Positions 8,166 through 13,295 of a stretch of DNA of 15,739 bases are shown here, piece after piece; position 1 is the stretch's first letter; each line of letters starts with the position of its first letter. The stretch comes from Lachnospiraceae bacterium (lineage in GTDB: Bacteria > Bacillota > Clostridia > Lachnospirales > Lachnospiraceae). Location of the stretch: positions 1 to 15,739 of the forward strand of contig JAILIO010000167.1 in NCBI GenBank assembly GCA_024695225.1, given 5' to 3'. A program made the position numbers and the translations under genes. The notes under the pieces were generated by a model. That model saw only the letters and a program-made list of their open reading frames with translations, did no database searches and was not told where the DNA came from.

Positions 8166-9397
8166 AGTATGTCACGGGAGCCAGATGCGTCAAGTGCGGC
8201 AAAAGATACGATGCAGTACCGGATCTCACCAACTGTGAGTGCGGCGGGATCCTGGATATAGAGTACGACTACGAGCACATAAGGGCCGACGTAAATAAAG
8301 ACACTCTGAGGGATAGAAAGCTCTTCTCCATGTGGAGATACAGGGAGTTTCTCCCGGTGGAGGAGGATACCAAGGAGCCGCCTCTCAGAGTCGGCTGGTC
8401 ACCCTTATACGATGCAGAGCGTCTCAGGGAAAAGCTTTCCCTTAAAAAACTCTATGTGAAGGACGATGGAGTGAATCCCACCGCTTCTCTTAAGGACAGG
8501 GCCTCTTCCATGGCGGTGGCAAAGGCGTTTGAGGCGGGGCAGGACACCATAGCCTGCTCATCCACAGGGAACGCCGCCTCATCCCTGGCGGGCAATGCCG
8601 CGGCAGCAGGGATGAAGACCTATATCTTTGTGCCGGAGAGGGCACCCAAGGGAAAAGTGGCCCAGCTCCTGACCTTCGGGGCGAATGTGATCTCGGTTCA
8701 GGGCAATTACGAGGAGACCTTCGAGCTGTCAAAGGCGGCCATAGATGAATACGGCTGGTACAACAGAAACGCAGCCATAAACCCCTATCTGTCAGAGGGC
8801 AAGAAGACTGTGTCCCTTGAGATAATGGAGCAGTTAAACTGGTCTGTTCCGGACTTTATCGCCATATCAGTGGGGGACGGATGCACAATAGCAGGGCTTT
8901 GGAAGGGGCTTAAGGATCTTAAGGAAGCCGGTTTCATAGACAGGCTCCCCCGTCTGATCTCAGCCCAGGCAGCAGGATGTTTCCCCATAAACAGAGCAGT
9001 CCGTGAGAACAAAGCCCTTGCTCCCATGGAGGAGAACACCATAGCCGATTCCATAGCAGTTGGAGTCCCCAGGAATCCGGACAAGGCCATGGCGGCCATA
9101 AGGGAATCCGACGGCATAACCGTGGAGGTCACGGATGAAGAGATAATGGCAGCCCAGAAGCTTTTGGGCAGGTATGCAGGGGTCTTCGGTGAGCCCGCAG
9201 GAGTCACTGGGACCGCAGGTCTTAAGAAACTCTGCGAAGAGGGCATTATCGACAAAAACAGCACAGTGGTTTCTGTTGTCACGGGCAACGGGCTGAAAGA
9301 CGTGGAAAACGCCATCAAATACGCCGGAGAGCCCTTGAAATGCAGAAATGATATGAATGAACTTAAGGAAGAATTCAAGAAAAGGGGGATCATTTAA
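8162..9397 (+). CDS. Threonine-synthase-like PLP enzyme with N-terminal zinc ribbon
   Basis: A 411-residue fold type II PLP protein that would usually be annotated threonine synthase. Cys9, 12, 25 and 27 (CxxC...CxC) form a small zinc ribbon. NPTASLKDR contains the Schiff-base Lys111, SSTGNAASS (133-141) is the substrate loop, SVGDGCTIAG (236-245) the phosphate loop, and TGNGLKD closes the fold near the C-terminus. All catalytic motifs are intact. No homoserine kinase or other threonine-biosynthetic gene is nearby. Instead it is locked by an ATGA overlap to another PLP enzyme and abuts ygeY, so a catabolic beta- or gamma-elimination/replacement reaction is more likely than threonine synthesis (inference). 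GGAGG at 8147-8151 lies ten bases before the ATG. The gene name thrC is deliberately withheld. Confidence 0.88.
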   Translation: MKYVTGARCVKCGKRYDAVPDLTNCECGGILDIEYDYEHIRADVNKDTLRDRKLFSMWRYREFLPVEEDTKEPPLRVGWSPLYDAERLREKLSLKKLYVKDDGVNPTASLKDRASSMAVAKAFEAGQDTIACSSTGNAASSLAGNAAAAGMKTYIFVPERAPKGKVAQLLTFGANVISVQGNYEETFELSKAAIDEYGWYNRNAAINPYLSEGKKTVSLEIMEQLNWSVPDFIAISVGDGCTIAGLWKGLKDLKEAGFIDRLPRLISAQAAGCFPINRAVRENKALAPMEENTIADSIAVGVPRNPDKAMAAIRESDGITVEVTDEEIMAAQKLLGRYAGVFGEPAGVTGTAGLKKLCEEGIIDKNSTVVSVVTGNGLKDVENAIKYAGEPLKCRNDMNELKEEFKKRGII

Positions 9398-10774
9398 ATG
9401 GCCACAGACAGGGAAAAGGTACTTGCAGCGGCAGAGGGTTACAGAAAGGACATGATCTCATTTCTCCGCAGGATGATCAGCATCCCCAGCGAGAGCGCGG
9501 AGGAAGAGAAGGTAGTAGCCTGCATAATGGAAGAGATGAAGAAGAACGGCTTTGAGGACGTTGATACAGACGGCCTGGGAAATGTGATCGGATGGCTGGG
9601 AAAGGGAGACAAGATCATCGCCCTTGATTCCCATGTGGACACGGTGGGCATCGGAAACCGTAAAAACTGGACACACGACCCCTATGAAGGCTATGAGGAC
9701 GACCAGGTGATCTACGGCCGCGGCGCTTCAGACCAGGAGGGCGGCATGGCAGCTGCGCTGTACGGCGCAAAGATCATGAAGGATCTGGATATGATCCCCG
9801 AGGGATACAGGATCATGGTGGTCGGCTCCGTCATGGAGGAGGACTGCGACGGCCTTTGCTGGCAGTACATCGTAAATAAGGACAACTACAGGCCGGAATT
9901 CGTCATATCCACGGAACCCACAGACGGCGGCATATACAGAGGCCAGAGGGGCCGCATGGAGATCCGGGTGGATGTGAGAGGCGTGTCCTGTCACGGTTCC
10001 GCTCCCGAAAGAGGGGAGAACGCCATTTACAAGATGGCGGATATCATTAACGACGTAAGGGCCCTCAACAACAACGGGTGCGATGACAGCACCCAGATAA
10101 GAGGCCTGGTGAAGATGCTGGATCCCAAATACAATCCCGAGCATTACGAAGACGCCAGGTTCCTTGGAAGAGGCACCTGCACCGTATCCCAGATATATTT
10201 CACATCGCCATCCAGATGCGCAGTGGCGGATTCCTGCGCCATATCCATCGACAGGAGGATGACTGCGGGAGAGACCTGGGACAACTGCATAAAGGAGATT
10301 GAGGAGCTTCCCTCGGTGAAAAAATACGGGGAAGATGTGAAGGTGTCCATGTACATGTACGACAGACCCTCATGGAAGAAGGAGGTCTACGAGACTGAAA
10401 GTTATTTCCCCACCTGGATAAATAAGGAATCTGCCCCTCATGTGAAGGCTCTGGTGGACGCTCATAATAAACTTTTCGGAGAGAAGAGGATGTGCCCTCC
10501 GGGACAGGAAGCCCTCCGGGACCGTCCCCTCACTGACAAGTGGACCTTCTCCACAAACGGCGTATCCATACAGGGGCGTTACGGCATCCCCTGCGTAGGC
10601 TTCGGGCCCGGCGCGGAATCCCAGGCCCACGCACCCAATGAGATCACCTGGAAGGACGATCTGGTGAGGGCGGCAGCTCTTTACGCAGCGGCCATAGAGC
10701 TTTATCCCACCGAAGGAGAGATGGGTGATGTCTCCGAGTACAGGGGCGGAAAGACGGACAACGACATCAAGTGA
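9398..10774 (+). CDS. ygeY: YgeY-type M20 family metallohydrolase
   Basis: A 458-residue member of the M20 peptidase/deacylase family, about 55 longer than E. coli YgeY (403, from memory). The dimetal site is visible: DSHVDT with His79 and Asp81, GRGASDQEGG with the bridging Asp112, MEED with Glu147 (general base) and Glu148, TEP with Glu173, and the late AESQAHAPNE with His411. GVSCHGSAPERGENA marks the dimerisation (lid) domain, with His199 reaching the neighbouring active site. Relatives hydrolyse amide bonds of N-acyl or N-carbamoyl amino acids; here an N-carbamoyl or ureido intermediate is a sensible but unproven substrate. The stop of the PLP gene and this start form TAAATG with no gap. 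The ribosome site AGGGGG (9383-9388) is G-rich rather than the GGAGG used by its neighbours. No signal peptide is seen, so it should be cytoplasmic. Confidence 0.9.
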   Translation: MATDREKVLAAAEGYRKDMISFLRRMISIPSESAEEEKVVACIMEEMKKNGFEDVDTDGLGNVIGWLGKGDKIIALDSHVDTVGIGNRKNWTHDPYEGYEDDQVIYGRGASDQEGGMAAALYGAKIMKDLDMIPEGYRIMVVGSVMEEDCDGLCWQYIVNKDNYRPEFVISTEPTDGGIYRGQRGRMEIRVDVRGVSCHGSAPERGENAIYKMADIINDVRALNNNGCDDSTQIRGLVKMLDPKYNPEHYEDARFLGRGTCTVSQIYFTSPSRCAVADSCAISIDRRMTAGETWDNCIKEIEELPSVKKYGEDVKVSMYMYDRPSWKKEVYETESYFPTWINKESAPHVKALVDAHNKLFGEKRMCPPGQEALRDRPLTDKWTFSTNGVSIQGRYGIPCVGFGPGAESQAHAPNEITWKDDLVRAAALYAAAIELYPTEGEMGDVSEYRGGKTDNDIK

Positions 10775-10876
10775 TCTGAGGTGAGAGATCCATGGACCGT
10801 GATCTGCAGATACGGATCGCACACCGTGAACTGCGGATATGAACTATACAGAGCGATCTGTGAAAACGATATGATT
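10771..10876 (+). repeat. Degenerate 27-28 bp repeat array upstream of ygeW, with a 19-bp palindrome
   Basis: The octamer GTGATCTG or a one-base variant recurs at 10771, 10799, 10826 (GTGAACTG) and 10853 (GCGATCTG), a spacing of 28, 27 and 27 bases. Copies share a tail like ATATGAA or GATATGA. The first octamer overlaps the ygeY stop codon. Within the second copy, 10797-10815 is a near-perfect palindrome: CCGT, one extra G, ATCTGCAGAT, ACGG. The 125-base gap holds no gene or terminator. The units resemble those at 6621-6680 in the same operon. Whether they are an operator array, an RNA structure or a dispersed repeat is unknown. Confidence 0.55.
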
Positions 10877-10899
10877 TTCTATATTGGAGGAAATGTGAA

Positions 10900-12099
10900 A
10901 TGTACCAGAATTTTGATGAGATCATAAACACTCTTTCCGGCCTGAAGGCTGAGAAGATGTACGGAGGAGACTTCTTCCTGACCTGGGAGAAGTCAGACGA
11001 TGAGATAGCTGCGGTATTTGCGGTGGCGGATGCCCTGAGATCTCTCAGGGAGAGGAATATCTCCCCCGCGATCTTCAACTCCGGACTGGGGATTTCCATC
11101 TTCAGGGACAATTCCACCCGGACCAGGTTCTCATTTGCATCGGCCTGTGACCTGCTGGGACTTACGGTCAGGGACCTGGATGAGGGGAAGAGCCAGATAG
11201 CCCACGGAGAGACGGTTAGAGAGACGGCCAACATGGTCTCATTCATGGCGGAAGTGATAGGGATAAGGGACGACATGTACATCGGAAAGGGAAATAAGTA
11301 CATGCATGAGGTTTCAAACGCCGTGGATGAAGGCTACAGACAGGGCATCCTGGAGCAGAGGCCCACTCTCGTAAACCTCCAGTGCGATATCGACCATCCC
11401 ACCCAGTGCATGGCCGATATGGACCACATAATCCATGAGTTTGGAGGGGTGGAGAACCTGAAGGGCAAGAAACTGGCCATGACCTGGGCTTATTCTCCCA
11501 GTTACGGGAAGCCGCTGTCTGTGCCCCAGGGCGTTATAGGACTTATGACCAGGTTTGGCATGGATGTGGTGCTGGCGCATCCCGAGGGCTACGATGTCAT
11601 GGACAGCACCCTCAAGGTGGCGTCCGACAATGCCAAGGCTTCCGGAGGTTCCTTCAGACAGGTGAACAGCATGGAGGAGGCTTTCGAGGGGGCTGATATC
11701 GTATATCCCAAGAGCTGGGCTCCCTACAGCGCAATGGAGAAGAGAACAGTGCTCTACGGCGACGGGGATATGGATGGCATAGCTGCTCTGGAGAAGGAAC
11801 TGCTTAAGAGAAATGCGGAACACACAGACTGGTGCTGTACAGAGGAACTGATGAAGAAGACAAATGAAGGGAAGGCGCTTTATCTCCACTGCCTGCCTGC
11901 AGATATCAATTCAGTGAGCTGTGAGAAAGGCGAGGTGGAGGCTTCCGTGTTTGACCGGTACAGGGAACCCCTTTACAAGCAGGCAAGCTATAAGCCTTAT
12001 ATAATCGCAGCCATGATCTTCCTTTCAAAGGTGAAGGATCCCGCAAAAGCCCTTAAAGAACTGGAGAAGAGAGGGCTCCCCGTGAGATGCCTCGGATGA
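10900..12099 (+). CDS. ygeW: YgeW-type carbamoyltransferase family protein
   Basis: 399 residues, matching E. coli YgeW (396, from memory), a member of the knotted aspartate/ornithine carbamoyltransferase family. The carbamoyl-phosphate loop is NSTRTRF (Ser72-Thr73-Arg74-Thr75). HPTQ (166-169) and HCLP (330-333, followed by ADINS) are the other two family signatures, and the C-terminal helix region (YKQASYKPYIIAAMIFL) is intact. The ornithine-specific ornithine loop is not evident, in keeping with a different second substrate. In a catabolic operon next to carbamate kinase it should run in the phosphorolytic direction: carbamoyl group of a ureido compound plus phosphate gives an amine plus carbamoyl phosphate (inference by analogy with catabolic ornithine and oxamate carbamoyltransferases). 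GGAGG at 10886-10890 lies nine bases before the ATG. An upstream ATG at 10894 runs at once into TGA and is not used. Confidence 0.92.
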   Translation: MYQNFDEIINTLSGLKAEKMYGGDFFLTWEKSDDEIAAVFAVADALRSLRERNISPAIFNSGLGISIFRDNSTRTRFSFASACDLLGLTVRDLDEGKSQIAHGETVRETANMVSFMAEVIGIRDDMYIGKGNKYMHEVSNAVDEGYRQGILEQRPTLVNLQCDIDHPTQCMADMDHIIHEFGGVENLKGKKLAMTWAYSPSYGKPLSVPQGVIGLMTRFGMDVVLAHPEGYDVMDSTLKVASDNAKASGGSFRQVNSMEEAFEGADIVYPKSWAPYSAMEKRTVLYGDGDMDGIAALEKELLKRNAEHTDWCCTEELMKKTNEGKALYLHCLPADINSVSCEKGEVEASVFDRYREPLYKQASYKPYIIAAMIFLSKVKDPAKALKELEKRGLPVRCLG

Positions 12100-13067
12100 T
12101 AACATCGGATCGCAGCGATAAAAATAATAAACACCGTATAGTGGTGGCCCTTGGCGGCAACGCCCTTGGGGAGAACCTGCCTGAGCAGATGGCGGCTGTG
12201 AAGATCACTGCCAAAGCGGTGGCAGACCTGATAGAGGAGGGCTATTCCGTGGCCATCGCCCATGGGAACGGACCCCAGGTGGGGATGATCCAGGAAGCCT
12301 TCGGTCTCCTCACCAGGGAGGACCCGGAAAGATACGTGCAGGTGCCCCTGTCCGTGTGCGTGGCTCTGAGCCAGGGTTATATCGGATATGACATCCAGAA
12401 TGCCCTGAGGGAAGAACTGTTGAACCGCGGGATAGAGGAAGGGGTCGTAAGCGTCCTCACCCAGGTGGAAGTGAACCCTGAGGATCCGGCCTTTAAGACT
12501 CCGGAAAAGCCCATAGGTCATTTTATGACAAGGGAAGAGGCGGACAAGCTGGTCCGTGAAAGGAATTATGTGGTCCACGAGGATTCGGGCCGGGGTTTCA
12601 GACGTGTGGTGGCTTCCCCAAAGCCTGAGACTGTGGTCGAAAAGGAGATAATAAAAACCCTCCTGGACACAGAACACGTGGTCATATGCTGTGGCGGCGG
12701 CGGGATCCCGGTGATCAGGGCAGGAGTGAACCACCTTAAGGGGGCGGCAGCCGTCATAGACAAGGATCTGGCCTCCGGATGCCTGGCGGAGGAGGTGGGG
12801 GCAGACACCCTTATGATCCTCACTGCGGTGGACAGGGTTTCCATAAATTTCGGGAAGCCCGATGAGAAGAAACTTGACTTGATGACAGTATCTGAATCAG
12901 AGACATATATGGATGAAGGACAGTTTGCTCCGGGTTCCATGCTTCCCAAGGTCCAGGCGGCCGTGAATTTTGTGAAGGGTCATCCTGAAAGGACTGCCCT
13001 CATCGCAAAACTGCAGGATGCGGTGGAGGCGGTCAGAGGAAATACGGGAACACGTATCATCGCCTGA
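12087..13067 (+). CDS. arcC: Carbamate kinase (YqeA/ArcC)
   Basis: A 326-residue amino-acid-kinase-family protein with the full carbamate kinase signature: VVALGGNALG near residue 19, AIAHGNGPQVG, GHFMTREEADKL (the mobile subdomain), CCGGGGIPV, VIDKDLASGCLAEEVGAD and FAPGSMLPKV. It makes ATP from carbamoyl phosphate and ADP, releasing carbamate that breaks down to CO2 and ammonia, and so is the energy-conserving step of this operon. It overlaps the end of ygeW by 13 bases. A second start at 12096 would give a classic 4-base ATGA overlap and a protein three residues shorter. The site GAGG at 12071-12074 suits 12087 slightly better, but the choice is open. A strong terminator follows about 110 bases after the stop. 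Confidence 0.94.
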   Translation: MPRMITSDRSDKNNKHRIVVALGGNALGENLPEQMAAVKITAKAVADLIEEGYSVAIAHGNGPQVGMIQEAFGLLTREDPERYVQVPLSVCVALSQGYIGYDIQNALREELLNRGIEEGVVSVLTQVEVNPEDPAFKTPEKPIGHFMTREEADKLVRERNYVVHEDSGRGFRRVVASPKPETVVEKEIIKTLLDTEHVVICCGGGGIPVIRAGVNHLKGAAAVIDKDLASGCLAEEVGADTLMILTAVDRVSINFGKPDEKKLDLMTVSESETYMDEGQFAPGSMLPKVQAAVNFVKGHPERTALIAKLQDAVEAVRGNTGTRIIA

Positions 13068-13154
13068 ATCCGTGACATATTTTTTGTTTCAGCAGACGGA
13101 CTTTTAAAAAATGTTGATGCCTGCGGGTCTCCCGGATCGGTGAAGGCATGTGAC

Positions 13155-13175
13155 TGTGATATAAATAAGATCACA
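13155..13175. other. Inverted repeat TGTGAT-N9-ATCACA
   Basis: TGTGAT at 13155-13160 and ATCACA at 13170-13175 flank the A/T-rich spacer ATAAATAAG, just upstream of the terminator. The half-sites resemble CRP/FNR-type operators, but the spacer between the TGTGA and TCACA cores is 11 rather than 6 bases. It also lies between two gene ends where no promoter is expected. A minor RNA hairpin is more likely. The rest of 13068-13180 shows nothing further. Confidence 0.35.
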
Positions 13176-13180
13176 ATACA

Positions 13181-13216
13181 AAAACACAGCGGTTTTGGAG
13201 CCGCTGTGTTTTTTTT
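13181..13216. terminator. Strong intrinsic terminator, probably bidirectional
   Basis: AAAACACAGCGG (13181-13192) pairs perfectly with CCGCTGTGTTTT (13201-13212) around the 8-base loop TTTTGGAG. A run of eight T (13209-13216) follows on the + strand, ending the ygeW-arcC transcript. On the - strand the A run at 13180-13184 gives a shorter T run, so the same stem can also end the convergent surface-protein transcript, whose stop codon is about 80 bases away. Confidence 0.9.
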
Positions 13217-13295
13217 GGTTTTACTCACCGGAAGGATGTAATGTGATCTGGCAGAGCATTCTCCCGGATATTGTCTTATGGATCGGAGAGTGTCA

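Noticed and set aside
13155..13175. CRP/FNR-type operator
   Set aside because: Half-site cores are 11 bases apart rather than 6, and the site lies between two convergent gene ends beside a terminator.
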